A stretch of DNA of 64,000 nt from Rhipicephalus microplus (lineage: Eukaryota; Arthropoda; Arachnida; Ixodida; Ixodidae): contig NC_134707.1 in assembly GCF_043290135.1 (NCBI RefSeq), positions 83,594,447 through 83,658,446 on the forward strand, written 5' to 3'. Both the position numbers and the translations under genes were made by a program. Under the pieces are notes generated by a model that saw only the letters and a program-made list of their open reading frames with translations, was not told where the DNA came from and ran no database searches. How positions within the stretch are numbered: position 1 is the first letter of the stretch; each line of letters opens with the position of its first letter. Shown piece by piece: positions 31,569-43,754 of this stretch.

Positions 31569-32035
31569 ATGCCCGCCAACCGTCCCCCGACTATTGACGA
31601 TCTTATTTCTCAGGCTCAAGGGAAGATGCAGAACACCTCGAGCCTGTTCGCTACGTCTTGCTCGCGGAGAGTTTGAAGATATGGGTCCCGTGTGACGATT
31701 CCTCAAGCGACGATTCATCGAGCGATGACTCGTCCAGTGAAGATTCATGGAGCGATGACTCGTCGACTGACGATGGTGCGGATTCGGCACCTGCTGTTTC
31801 TGGCACTGGAGTCGAGGTAGGTAATGCAGAGGCGTCTACTGGATCTGATACCGTCTGTAGGGTTTTACCGTCTCTTTCAGATGACGACGCCGGAACGATG
31901 TGCAAGCGTCGCAGACTGGACGACTTCCATGGCGAGTGGCAAGGTGACACGGACGATTTGAATACCCTAGAGCCCAGACCAGGACAGAGCGGCTTTCAGG
32001 ACGACTCCTCGGAAGAAGACGACGGTGACGTCTAG
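31569..32035 (+). pseudogene. Array acidic ORF, U10 copy: tail retained, N-terminus frameshifted
   Basis: From the ATG at 31569 the reading frame stops at 31674-31676, because one C is missing at about 31645 ('agcctgttcg' versus 'agcctgcttcg'). Downstream, the ancestral frame is open to TAG at 32033-32035. The TAA present in the other copies is TGG here, so the acidic tail (QGDTDD...SSEEDDGDV) is joined in frame to the KRRR region. Other private changes are A6P, a G-to-C change in the pyrimidine tract before position 31880 ('gtctctttcag'), and 'ggaacgatg' for 'ggaccgccg'. This copy reveals the likely original length of about 155 codons. Confidence 0.6.
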
Positions 32036-32734
32036 CCAGTACGCGGGGCGCCCTTAGCCATTTGGTTGGACGTTCACTGGGAGGTATTTGAAAAGCCACT
32101 TAAGATCCAGACCTTCCTTTTCTTTGCGAAGTTTAGTGTTCTTTTGTTGCATGTCTTTGCATGATGCGTCTTTTGATCTGTGTTTGTAAATAACATGTAT
32201 TTCTTTTGGCGCGAAAAGTTTTAATTAAACGATTAGGCCTATTGTACATCGAGAATAAAGATATACAGACGACATTATATAGGTAGGACATTATCCTCAA
32301 GAAACACTACAAAGAACACAGACTTGCGAACTGCTAGATGGAGGCGTAAATAGCATCATTTATGACATCAGATATACACTTAACACCAAAAAGTAAAAAA
32401 AAAGAGGTCAGGACCTGAGCTATTGAGATGAAGTCCCGACCACAAAAAAAGAAAAAAAAAACAGATTCAGAACTATAGAGGCGCCCTCCGCCTTTGTTCA
32501 TCTGGAAGGGGGGGGGGGATGGGCGCATTCGACTCTACTATACTTATCGTCGAGTGGTCTCGCCACCTTCCCCGAGACGCCAGTAAGCTTACATTGGTGC
32601 TCCGTTTTACAGTAAAAGCTGTGTATAACTTGAAAAATTCGTATAGTGGTGGTGTCACGAGCGGTCTCCACTGGCTCTTTTATCAGTTAATCACTCGCAG
32701 CGTCGTATGCACGCCGTTGGCAGTGCTTTGGGTT

Positions 32735-32774
32735 ATTCCCTTAACTTCTGCGCGATAGCAGAGGTTAAGGGAAT
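32735..32774. repeat. Conserved hairpin (U10)
   Basis: Unchanged in the most divergent unit. Confidence 0.9.
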
Positions 32775-33327
32775 GACGTTACCGTGCAGGAAAAATTAGT
32801 CGCGGACAGTGCCCTATAGTTTAGCGGTAGAGCATTTACGTTCCCCGGACGGGATGGTGGCGCCACCTATCAAAGTGTTTATGAGTAAGAAAAGTGAGAA
32901 GGATATTAAAACGAGATTATCAGCCTGTGTTACCGCGCGAAGTATTGTTACACGTTTATTTTATTAATAATGAAAGTAAATAAATAGGAACAACGCACCA
33001 ATTGCGAAAAACTCCAGGTTTCCGATTTGTTTACATTGATGTTGTAGTTAGGCCTAAACACGTTAGAAATGGGCAGCTATCTCAGAGACTGCGCCAACTT
33101 AATTGTATGCTCTGTCGTAGAAGCTAACTGAAGGCAAGCGAAGGCACTTTAAACAGTCGTTTGCTGCAAACGAAGTGAATCTTTCAACAACCACGTCACT
33201 TCAAAGGGGGCATCCCAGAGTGCCACCATGTTTGACGTTAAATAGTGCACGTACAGTAAGCGGTACGGGTAACATATACGTATCTGCGCATGCACACTTC
33301 ACGCTATCACGGTACGCCCGGGGTACA

Positions 33328-33798
33328 CTAACTGTTTGATAGACAGTTATAGTAGGCGAGCGTGTTCGAGAGCTTCTCCTGTAACCTTCCACATGGGTGT
33401 GCCACGGACAACTCGAGAAGAATGCCGGAAGTGAGAAGGTGAGACAGCTCGCATTCGGCGGGCTGATGCTGCAGTCCGGGCACAAAAACAAGCCCGGTAG
33501 GCCAAGTGCCGGCAGCAACTGCGTACGGATAATCCAGGAACCTCCGAAGCAAAGCTAAATTGCCAACGGGAATGCAGGTGCTGGTGACGGGCAGATCCTG
33601 CACACTATATACGCCGCCAAGTACATTCGCATTGTTAAACGTTTGTAACGTCGTTGCGCCGTCTGCGTGGTGCATGAGTGTGGAAACCAAAGAGGTTTGA
33701 CTATGCTCTGCTCCAGCAGAGACTACATGCCCTTTTTGAGATGCCTTAACGTCAGATTTACTCGGCATTTTAAACACTGGATTCTTTGTTTCGTACAT
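33328..33798 (-). CDS. Uncharacterised minus-strand ORF, 156 aa (U11)
   Basis: B type, with EHSQTS where U2 and U12 have EHSETS. Confidence 0.3.
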   Translation of the reverse strand: MYETKNPVFKMPSKSDVKASQKGHVVSAGAEHSQTSLVSTLMHHADGATTLQTFNNANVLGGVYSVQDLPVTSTCIPVGNLALLRRFLDYPYAVAAGTWPTGLVFVPGLQHQPAECELSHLLTSGILLELSVAHPCGRLQEKLSNTLAYYNCLSNS

Positions 33799-34889
33799 AC
33801 GAAGAAATGGTGTGGTAAGATGTTTGCCGCTGGTTCTCGTTTTTTTCCCCTAAGCACAGCGCTAAGGTATCAGATACAATCGCCACGTCTACGCGGAATT
33901 CTCCAGCCTTTGTACGTAGGGCCCAAAAACACCTTGCGAAATTGCGTGTGCGAACTCTACAATAAGTGGATGCTTGGCGCTTATACGACGTCCACCGCCC
34001 CGCGACAGTTTTTGGTTGAGTGTCGTCAGCAAGGGAATCTTTCACGGAAGATATGTTGCGCAAGTCTTTTCGCAAATGCTGCATCAGCAACGCATTGGAT
34101 GGAATGCAGGTCGATGCACTGAGGGACGTAACTCTAAAGAGGAATAGACGTCGTCGCTCTCAAGTTTGAACAAGACTTAGTGACAGCCCTTTGAGGCCTT
34201 CCGGCGTTTAACTAGGTGAAAGTAGTTTCAAAATAAAAAGAAACGTCATATTGCAGCTAGTTGTGCTACGTATTTGTCAAGGTAAGGGTGCACGGTAATA
34301 TTTTGCAATTATTCAATACATACGGTATATTTGAAATCTAATAAGAGACGCAGATTCTTAGCGAATGCACGGATGCGCAAAAAAAAAGTGGCTGCCAACT
34401 CATTTTAACACCCGAGCATGATGGCTGATTTGTTTCGCCAATTTCAATTTTGTGAGGCAAGTGTATCGCTGCCATGGCGTTTTGGAAAGGCTGACTCATT
34501 ATAGACTCGCTAAATTGTGTCCGGCACTGTGGTATCGTGCGGTAAAAAAAACCGGTCAGCTGGAAAAATATCTGATTTGGGGTTGAAAGGAAGCGTGCTA
34601 CACTGACGACTGCATGAACGTGTCGCGTGTGGTCGTTTGCTGCGTCAGCGCGACCGCAGTGCCAGCCTTTCCAGTGGTTGCCCTCACCAGAACTCGTTTG
34701 GCCAACCAGCTCCTGTTCCGACAGCGAGAGTGGGCCTCATTGGCGGGCGCTGTTGGTGAAGTCACTGCTTGAGTGAAAGGAGAGAGAGACAAGAGCTCAG
34801 TCGGCTGCTGGCTTCGGCATTGAACGCACGTGCGCTACGTTGGGAGAAAAAAAAAGTATTGCTTCCCGTAAGTACACCGCTTTATCGTC

Positions 34890-35261
34890 ATGCCCGTCAA
34901 CCGTGCCCCGACTATTGACGATCTTATTTCGCAGGCTCAAGGGAAGATGCAGAACACCTCGAGCCTGCTTCGCTACGTCTTGCTCGCGGAGAGTTTGAAG
35001 ATATGGGTCCCGAGTGACCATTCCTCAAGCGACGATTCATCGAGCGACGACTCGTCCAGTGAAGATTCATGGAGCGATGACTCGTCGACTGACGATGGTG
35101 CGGATTCGGCACCTGCTGTTTCCGGCGCTGGAGTCGAGGTAGGTAATGCAGAGGCGTCTACTGGATCTGATACCGTCTGTAGGGTTTTACCGTCTGTTTC
35201 AGATGACGACGCCGGACCGCCGTGCAAGCGTCGCAGACTGGACGACTTCCATGGCGAGTAA
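34890..35261 (+). CDS. Array acidic ORF, U11 copy
   Basis: 123 aa, B type (A3V, PSDHS) but with SSDDS in the second block as in A-type copies. TAA-truncated. Confidence 0.45.
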   Translation: MPVNRAPTIDDLISQAQGKMQNTSSLLRYVLLAESLKIWVPSDHSSSDDSSSDDSSSEDSWSDDSSTDDGADSAPAVSGAGVEVGNAEASTGSDTVCRVLPSVSDDDAGPPCKRRRLDDFHGE

Positions 35262-36054
35262 CGAGGTGACACGGACGATTTGAATACCCTAGAGCCCAGA
35301 CCGGGACCAAGCGGCTTTCAGGACGACTCCTCGGAAGAAGACGACGGTGACGTCTAGCCAGTACGCGGGGCGCCCTTAGCCAGTTGGTTGGACGTTGACT
35401 GGGAGGTATTTGAAAAGCCACTTAAGATCCAGACCTTTCTTTTCTTTACGAAGTTTAGTGTTCTTTTGTTGCATGTCTTTGCATGATGCGTCTTTTGATC
35501 TGTGTTTGTAAATAACATGTATTTCTTTTGGCGCGAAAAGTTTTAATTAAACGATTAGGCCTATTGTACATCGAGAATAAAGATATACAGACGACATTAT
35601 ATAGGTACGACATTATCCTCAAGAAACACTACAAAGAACACAGACTTGCGAACTGCTAGATGGAGGCGTAAAGAGCATCATTTATGACATCAGATATACA
35701 CTTAACACCAAAAAGTAAAAAAAAGAGGTCAGGACCTGAGCTATTGAGATGAAGTCCCGACCACAAAAAAAAAAGAAAAAAAAACAGATTCAGAACTATA
35801 GAGGCGCCCTCCGCCTTTGTTCATCTGGAAGGGGGTGGGGGGGCGCATTCGACTCTACTATACTTATCGTCGAGTGGTCTCGCCACCTTCCCCGAGACGC
35901 CAGTAAGCTTACGTTGGTGCTCCGTTTTACAGTGAAAGCTGTGTATAACTTGAAAAATTCGTATAGTGGTGGTGTCACGAGCGGTCTCCACTGGCTCTTT
36001 AATCAGTTAATCACTCGCAGCGTCGTATGCACGCCGTTGGCAGTGCTTTGGGTT

Positions 36055-36094
36055 ATTCCCTTAACTTCTGCGCGATAGCAGAGGTTAAGGGAAT
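36055..36094. repeat. Conserved hairpin (U11)
   Basis: Arms and loop unchanged. Confidence 0.9.
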
Positions 36095-36647
36095 GACGTT
36101 ACCGTGCAGGAAACATTAGTCGCGGACAGTGCCCTATAGTTTAGCGGTACAGCATTTACGTTCCCCGGACGGGATGGTGGCGCCACCTATCAAAGTGTTT
36201 ATGAGTAAGAAAAGTGAGAAGGATATTAAAACGTGATTATCAGCCTGTGTTACCGCGCGAAGTATTGTTACACGTTTATTTTATTAATAATGAAAGTAAA
36301 TAAATAGGAACAACGCACCGAATGCGAAAAACTCCAGGTTTCCGATTTGTTTACATGGATGTTGTAGTTAGACCTAAACACGTTAGAAATGGGCAGCTAT
36401 CTCAGAGACTGCGCCAACTTAATTGTATGCTCTGTCGTAGAAGCTAACTGAAGGCAAGCGAAGGCACTTTAAACAGTCGTTTGCTGCAAACAAAGTGAAT
36501 CTTTCAACAACCACGTAACTTCAAAGGGGGCATCCCAGAGCGCCACCATGTTTGACGTTAAATAGTGCACGTACAGTAAGCGGTACGGGTAACATATACG
36601 TATCTGCGCATGCACACTTCACGCTATCACGGTACGCCCGGGGTACA

Positions 36648-37118
36648 CTAACTGTTTGATAGATAGTTATAGTAGGCGAGCGTGTTCGAGAGCTTCTCCT
36701 GTAACCTTCCACATGGGTGTGCCACGGACAACTCGAGAAGAATGCCGGAAGTGAGAAGGTGAGACAGCTCGCATTCGGCGGGCTGATGCTGCAGTCCGGG
36801 CACAAAAACAAGCCCGGTAGGCCAAGTGCCGGCAGCAACTGCGTACGGATAATCCAGGAACCTCCGAAGCAAAGCTAAATTGCCAACGGGAATGCAGGTG
36901 CTGGTGACGGGCAGATCCTGCACACTATATACGCCGCCAAGTACATTCGCATTGTTAAACGTTTGTAACGTCGTTGCGCCGTCTGCGTGGTGCATGAGTG
37001 TGGAAACCAAAGAGGTTTCACTATGCTCTGCTCCAGCAGAGACTACATGCCCTTTTTGAGATGCCTTAACGTCAGATTTACTCGGCATTTTAAACACTGG
37101 ATGCTTTGTTTCGTACAT
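36648..37118 (-). CDS. Uncharacterised minus-strand ORF, 156 aa (U12)
   Basis: B type; C-to-Y at the end (YNYLSNS). Otherwise like U2 without its V-to-M change. Confidence 0.3.
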   Translation of the reverse strand: MYETKHPVFKMPSKSDVKASQKGHVVSAGAEHSETSLVSTLMHHADGATTLQTFNNANVLGGVYSVQDLPVTSTCIPVGNLALLRRFLDYPYAVAAGTWPTGLVFVPGLQHQPAECELSHLLTSGILLELSVAHPCGRLQEKLSNTLAYYNYLSNS

Positions 37119-38209
37119 ACGAAGAAATGGTGTGGTAAGATGTTTGCCGCTGGTTCTCGTTTTTTTCCCCTAAGCACAGCGCTAAGGTATCAGATACAAT
37201 CGCCACGTCTACGCGGAATTCTCCAGCCTTTGTACGTAGGGCCCAAAAACACCTTGCGAAATTGCGTGTGCGAACTCTACAATAAGTGGATGCTTGGCGC
37301 TTATACGACGTCCACCGCCCCGCGACAGTTTTTGGTTGAGTGTCGTCAGCAAGGGAATCTTTCACGGAAGATATGTTGCGCAAGTCTTTTCGCAAATGCT
37401 GCATCAGCAACGCATTGGATGGAATGCAGGTCGATGCACTGAGGGACGTAACTCTAAAGAGGAATAGACGTCGTCGCTCTCAAGTTTGAACAAGACTTAG
37501 TGACAGCCCTTTGAGGCCTTCCGGCGTTTAACTAGGTGAAAGTAGTTTCAAAATAAAAAGAAACGTCATATTGCAGCTAGTTGTGCTACGTATTTGTCAA
37601 GGTAAGGGTGCACGGTAATATTTTGCAATTCTTCAATACATACGGTATATTTGAAATCTAATAAGAGACGCAGATTCTTAGCGAATGCACGGATGCGCAA
37701 AAAAAAAAGTGGCTGCCAACTCATTTTAACACCCGAGCATGATGGCTGATTTGTTTCGCCAATTTCAATTTTGTGAGGCAAGTGTATCGCTGCCATGGCG
37801 TTTTGGAAAGGCTGACTCATTATAGACTCGCTAAATTGTGTCCGGCACTGTGGTATCGTGCGGTAAAAAAAACCGGTCAGCTGGAAAAATATCTGATTTG
37901 GGGTTGAAAGGAAGCGTGCTACACTGACGACTGCATGAACGTGTCGCGTGTGGTCGTTTGCTGCGTCAGCGCGACCGCAGTGCCAGCCTTTCCAGTGGTT
38001 GCCCTCACCAGAACTCGTTTGGCCAACCAGCTCCTGTTCCGACAGCGAGAGTGGGCCTCATTGGCGGGCGCTGTTGGTGAAGTCACTGCTTGAGTGAAAG
38101 GAGAGAGAGACAAGAGCTCAGTCGGCTGCTGGCTTCGGCATTGAACGCACGTGCGCTACGTTGGGAGAAAAAAAAGTATTGCTTCCCGTAAGTACACCGC
38201 TTTATCGTC

Positions 38210-38581
38210 ATGCCCGTCAACCGTGCCCCGACTATTGACGATCTTATTTCGCAGGCTCAAGGGAAGATGCAGAACACCTCGAGCCTGCTTCGCTACGTCT
38301 TGCTCGCGGAGAGTTTGAAGATATGGGTCCCGAGTGACCATTCCTCAAGCGACGATTCATCGAGCGAGGACTCGTCCAGTGAAGATTCATGGAGCGATGA
38401 CTCGTCGACTGACGATGGTGCGGATTCGGCACCTGCTGTTTCCGGCGCTGGAGTCGAGGTAGGTAATGCAGAGGCGTCTACTGGATCTGATACCGTCTGT
38501 AGGGTTTTACCGTCTGTTTCAGATGACGACGCCGGACCGCCGTGCAAGCGTCGCAGACTGGACGACTTCCATGGCGAGTAA
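38210..38581 (+). CDS. Array acidic ORF, U12 copy
   Basis: 123 aa, same predicted protein as the U2 copy (A3V, PSDHS, second block SSEDS). Confidence 0.45.
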   Translation: MPVNRAPTIDDLISQAQGKMQNTSSLLRYVLLAESLKIWVPSDHSSSDDSSSEDSSSEDSWSDDSSTDDGADSAPAVSGAGVEVGNAEASTGSDTVCRVLPSVSDDDAGPPCKRRRLDDFHGE

Positions 38582-39374
38582 CGAGGTGACACGGACGATT
38601 TGAATACCCTAGAGCCCAGACCGGGACCAAGCGGCTTTCAGGACGACTCCTCGGAAGAAGACGACGGTGACGTCTAGCCAGTACGCGGGGCGCCCTTAGC
38701 CAGTTGGTTGGACGTTGACTGGGAGGTATTTGAAAAGCCACTTAAGATCCAGACCTTTCTTTTCTTTACGAAGTTTAGTGTTCTTTTGTTGCATGTCTTT
38801 GCATGATGCGTCTTTTGATCTGTGTTTGTAAATAACATGTATTTCTTTTGGCGCGAAAAGTTTTAATTAAACGATTAGGCCTATTGTACATCGAGAATAA
38901 AGATATACAGACGACATTATATAGGTACGACATTATCCTCAAGAAACACTACAAAGAACACAGACTTGCGAACTGCTAGATGGAGGCGTAAAGAGCATCA
39001 TTTATGACATCAGATATACACTTAACACCAAAAAGTAAAAAAAAAGAGGTCAGGACCTGAGCTATTGAGATGAAGTCCCGACCACAAAAAAAAGAAAAAA
39101 AAAACAGATTCAGAACTATAGAGGCGCCCTCCGCCTTTGTTCATCTGGAAGGGGGCGGGGGGGCGCATTCGACTCTACTATACTTATCGTCGAGTGGTCT
39201 CGCCACCTTCCCCGAGACGCCAGTAAGCTTACGTTGGTGCTCCGTTTTACAGTGAAAGCTGTGTATAACTTGAAAAATTCGTATAGTGGTGGTGTCACGA
39301 GCGGTCTCCACTGGCTCTTTAATCAGTTAATCACTCGCAGCGTCGTATGCACGCCGTTGGCAGTGCTTTGGGTT

Positions 39375-39414
39375 ATTCCCTTAACTTCTGCGCGATAGCA
39401 GAGGTTAAGGGAAT
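39375..39414. repeat. Conserved hairpin (U12)
   Basis: Arms and loop unchanged. Confidence 0.9.
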
Positions 39415-39967
39415 GACGTTACCGTGCAGGAAACATTAGTCGCGGACAGTGCCCTATAGTTTAGCGGTACAGCATTTACGTTCCCCGGACGGGATGGTGG
39501 CGCCACCTATCAAAGTGTTTATGAGTAAGAAAAGTGAGAAGGATATTAAAACGTGATTATCAGCCTGTGTTACCGCGCGAAGTATTGTTACATGTTTATT
39601 TTCTTAATAATGAAAGTAAATAAATAGGAACAACGCACCGAATGCGAAAAACTCCAGGTTTCCGATTTGTTTACATTGATGTTGTAGTTAGGCCTAAACA
39701 CGTTAGAAATGGGCAGCTATCTCAGAGACTGCGCCAACTTAATTGTATGCTCTGTCGTAGAAGCTAACTGAAGGCAAGCGAAGGCACTTTAAACAGTCGT
39801 TTGCTGCAAACAAAGTGAATCTTTCAACAACCACGTAACTTCAAAGGGGGCATCCCAGAGCGCCATGATGTTTGACATTAAATAGTGCACGTACAGTAAG
39901 CGGTACGGGTAACATATACGTATCTGCGCATGCACACTTCACGCTATCACGGTACGACCGGGGTACA

Positions 39968-40437
39968 CTAACTGTTTGATAGACAGTTATAGTAGGCGAG
40001 CGTGTTCGAGAGCTTCTCCTGTAACCTTCCACATGGGTGTGCCACGGACAACTCGAGAAGAATGCCGGAAGTGAGAAGGTGAGACAGCTCGCATTCGGCG
40101 GGCTGATGCTGCAGTCCGGGCACAAAAACAAGCCCGGTAGGCCAAGTGCCGGCAGCAACTGCGTACGGATAATCCAGGAACCTTCGAAGCAAAGCTAAAT
40201 TGCCAACGGGAATGCAAGTGTTGGTGACGGGCAGATCCTGCACACTATATACGCCGCCAAGTACATTCGTATTGTTAAACGTTTGTAACGTCGTTGCGCC
40301 GTCTGCGTGGTGCATGAGTGTGGAAACCAAAGGGGTTTCACCATGCTCTGCTCCCGCAGAGACTACATGCCCTTTTGAGATGCCTTAACGTCAGATTTAT
40401 TCGTCATTTTAAACACTGGATTCTTTGTTTCGTACAT
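39968..40437 (-). pseudogene. Minus-strand ORF, frameshifted copy (U13)
   Basis: One T is missing in 'gcccttttgag' (near 40374; other units have five T), so the frame from the ATG (about 40437) is separated from the main body. The body remains open from about 40330 to 39968 with the B-type early stop. Confidence 0.5.
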
Positions 40438-41527
40438 ACGAAGAAATGGTGTGGTAAGATGTTTGCCGCTGGTTCTCGTTTTTTTCCCCTAAGCACAGCG
40501 CTAAGGTATCAGATACAATCGCCACGTCTACGCGGAATTCTCCAGCCTATGTACGTAGTGCCCAAAAACACCTTGCGAGATTGCGTGCGCGAACTCTACA
40601 ATAAGTGGATGCTGGGCGCTTATACGACGTCCACCGCCCCGCGACAGTTTTTGGTTGAGTGTCGTCAGCAAGGGAATCTTTCACGGCAGATATGTTGCGC
40701 AAGTCTTTTCGCAAATGCTGCATCAGCAACGCATTGGATGGAATGCAGGTCGATGCACTGAGGGACGTAACTATAAAGAGGAATAGACGTCGTCGCTCTC
40801 AAGTTTGAACAAGACTTAGTGACAGCACTTTGAGGCCTTCCGGCGTTTAACTAGGTGAAAGTAGTTTCAAAATAAAAAGAAACGTCATATTGCAGCTAGT
40901 TGTGCTACGTATTTATCAAGGTAAGGGTTCACGGTAATATTTTGCAATTCTTCAATACATACGGTATATTTGAAATCTAATAAGAGACGCAGATTCTTAG
41001 CGAATGCACGGATGCGCAAAAAAAAGTGGCTGCCAACTCATTTTAACACCCGAGCATGATGGCTGATTTGTTTCGCCAATTTCAATTTTGTGAGGCAAGT
41101 GTATCGCTGCCATGACGTTTTGAAAAGGCTGACTCATTATAGACTCACTAAATTGTGTCCGGCACTGTGGTATCGTGCGGTAAAAAAAACCGGTTAGCTA
41201 GAAAACTATCTGATTTGGGGTTGAAAGGAAGCGTGCTACACTGACGACTGCATGAACGTGTCGCGTGTGGTCGTTTGCTGCGTCAGCGCGACCGCTGCGC
41301 CAGCCTTTCCAGTGGTTGCCCTCACCAGAACTCGTTTGGCCAACCAGCTCCTGTTCCGACAGCGAGAGTGGGCCTCATTGGCGGGCGTTGTTGGTGACGT
41401 CACTACTTGAGTGAAAGGAGAGAGAGAGACAAGAGCTCAGTCAGCTGCTGCATTCGGCATTGAACGCACGTGCGCTACGTTGGGAGGAAAAAAGTATTGC
41501 TTCCGGTAAGTACACCACTTTATCGTC

Positions 41528-41899
41528 ATGCCCGCCAACCGTGCCCTGACTATTGACGATCTTATTTCTCAGGCTCAAGGGAAGATGCAGAACACCTCGA
41601 GCCTGCTTCGCTACGTCTTGCTCGCGGAGAGTTTGAAGATATGGGCCCCGTGTGACGATTCCTCAAGCGACGATTCATCGAGCGATGACTCATCCAGTGA
41701 AGATTCATGGAGCGATGACTCGTCGACTGACGATGGTGCGGATTCGGCACCTGCTGTTTCTGGCGCTGGAGTCGAGGTAGGTAATGCAGAGGCGTCTACT
41801 GGATCTGATACCGTCTGTAGGGTTTTACCGTCTGTTTCAGATGACGACGCCGGACCGCCGTGCAAGCGTCGCAGACTGGACGACTTCCATGGCGAGTAA
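41528..41899 (+). CDS. Array acidic ORF, U13 copy
   Basis: 123 aa with P7L, V41A (IWAPCDD) and F45S. The upstream donor-like site is improved to 'ccggtaagt'. Confidence 0.45.
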   Translation: MPANRALTIDDLISQAQGKMQNTSSLLRYVLLAESLKIWAPCDDSSSDDSSSDDSSSEDSWSDDSSTDDGADSAPAVSGAGVEVGNAEASTGSDTVCRVLPSVSDDDAGPPCKRRRLDDFHGE

Positions 41900-42689
41900 C
41901 GAGGTGACACGGACGATTTGAATACCCTAGAGCCCAGACCAGGACCAAGCGGCTTTCAGGACGACTCCTCGAAAGAAGACGACGGTGACGTCTAGCCAGT
42001 ACGCGGGGCGCCCTTAGCCATTTGGTTGGACGTTGACTGGGAGGTATTTGAAAAGCCACTTAAGATCCAGACCTTTCTTTTCTTTACGAAGTTTAGTGTT
42101 CTTTTGTTGCATGTCTTTGCATGATGCGTCTTTTGATCTGTGTTTGTAAATAACATGTATTTCTTTTGGCGCGAAAAGTCTTAATTAAACGATTAGGCCT
42201 ATTGTACATCGAGAATAAAGATATACAGACGACATTATATAGGTACGACATTATCCTCAAGAAACACTACAAAGAACACAGACTTGCGAACTGCTAGATG
42301 GAGGCATAAAGAGAATCATTTATGACATCAGATATACACTTAACACCAAAAAGTAAAAAAAAAGAGGTCAGGACCTGAGCTATTGAGATGAAGTCCCGAC
42401 CACAAAAAAAGAAAAAAAACAGATTCAGAACTATAGAGGCGGCCTCCGCCTTTGTTCATCTGGAAGGGGGCGGGGGGGCGCATTCGACTCTACTATACTT
42501 ATCGTCGAGTGGTCTCGCCACCTTCCCCGAGACGCCAGTAAGCTTGCGTTGGTGCTCCGTTTTACAGTGAAAGCTGTGTATAACTTGAAAAATTCGTATA
42601 GTGGTGGTGTCACGAGCGGTCTCCACTGGCTCTTTTATCAGTTAATCTCTCGCAGCGTCGTATGCACGCCGTCGGCAGCGCTTTGGGTT

Positions 42690-42729
42690 ATTCCCTTAAC
42701 TTCTGCGCGATAGCAGAGGTTAAGGGAAT
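42690..42729. repeat. Conserved hairpin (U13)
   Basis: Arms and loop unchanged. Confidence 0.9.
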
Positions 42730-43262
42730 GACGTTACCGTGCACAGGAAACATTAGTCGCGGACAGTGCCCTATAGTTTAGCGGTACAGCATTAAGGTTC
42801 CCCGGACGGGATGGTGGCGCCACCTATCAAAGTGTTTATGAGTAAGAAAGCGAGAAGGATATTAAAACGTGATTATCAGCCTGTGTTACCCCGCGAAGTA
42901 TTGTTACACGTTTATTTTATTAATAATGAAAGTAAATAAATAGGAACAACGCACCAAATGTGAAAAACTCCAGGTTTCCGATTTGTTTACATTGATGTTG
43001 TAGGTAGGCCTAAACACGTTAGAAATGGGCAGCTATCTCAGAGACTGCGCCAACTTAATTGTATGCTCTGTCGTAGAAGCTAACTGAAGGCAAGCGAAGG
43101 CACTTTAAACAGTCGTTTGCTGCAAACAAAGTGAATCTTTCAACAACCACGTCACTTCAAAGGGGGCATCCCAGAGCGCCACCATGTTTGACGTTAAATA
43201 GTGCACGTACAGTAAGCGGTACGGGTAACATATACGTATCGGCGCATGCACACTTCACGCTA

Positions 43263-43754
43263 TCACGGTACGCCCGGGGTACATAAACTGTTTGATAGAC
43301 AGTTATAGTTGGCGAGCGTGTTCGAGAGCTTCTCCTGTAACCTTCCACATGGGTGTGCCACGGACAACTCGAGAAGAATGCCGGAAGTGAGAAGGTGAGA
43401 CAGCTCGCATTCGGCGGGCTGATGCTGCAGTCCGGGCTCAAAAACAAGCCCGGTAGGCCAAGTGCCGGCAGCAACTGCGTACGGATAATCCAGGAACCTT
43501 CGAAGCAAAGCTAAATTGCCAACGGGAATGCAAGTGTTGGTGACGGGCAGATCCTGCACACTATATACGCCGCCAAGTACATTCGTATTGTTAAATGTTT
43601 GTAACGTCGTTGCGCCGTCTGCGTGGTGCATGAGTGTGGAAACCAAAGGGGTTTCACCATTCTCCGCTCCCGCAGAGACTACATGCCCTTTTTGAGATGC
43701 CTTAACGTCAGATTTTTTCGGCATTTTAAACACTGGATTCTTCGTTTCGTACAT
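43263..43754 (-). CDS. Uncharacterised minus-strand ORF, 163 aa (U14)
   Basis: A type with V-to-E (TGLVFEPG). Intact, because the LTR insertion is upstream of it. Confidence 0.3.
   Translation of the reverse strand: MYETKNPVFKMPKKSDVKASQKGHVVSAGAENGETPLVSTLMHHADGATTLQTFNNTNVLGGVYSVQDLPVTNTCIPVGNLALLRRFLDYPYAVAAGTWPTGLVFEPGLQHQPAECELSHLLTSGILLELSVAHPCGRLQEKLSNTLANYNCLSNSLCTPGVP

Larger units (their letters stand above)
29868..33190. repeat. Tandem macrosatellite unit U10 (A left, B-like right)
   Basis: 3,323 bp. Left ~900 bp match U9. Beyond about 30811 it switches to B-like variants ('actctaaag', 'gcaattc', 'ggaaaggctg', 'ccggtcagctgg') but keeps an intact CRE. Its plus ORF region is the most divergent in the array (31569-32035), and its G-run is expanded to 'ggggggggggatggg'. 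Confidence 0.97.
33191..36510. repeat. Tandem macrosatellite unit U11 (B type)
   Basis: 3,320 bp. Full B type from end to end, with 'cgacgactcg' where U2 and U12 have 'cgaggactcg'. CRE and TATA-like box are both lost. Confidence 0.97.
36511..39830. repeat. Tandem macrosatellite unit U12 (B type)
   Basis: 3,320 bp. Closest relative of U2. The following unit also starts like the unit after U2, so the U2/U3 junction is duplicated here as U12/U13. Confidence 0.97.
39831..43146. repeat. Tandem macrosatellite unit U13
   Basis: 3,316 bp. Starts like U3 ('cgtaacttc', 'gacattaaat', 'acgaccgggg'), then has private changes 'gccatgatg', 'gatttattcgtc' and a 1-bp deletion 'gcccttttgag' that frameshifts the minus ORF. 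Its intron donor is 'ccggtaagt'. Confidence 0.97.
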
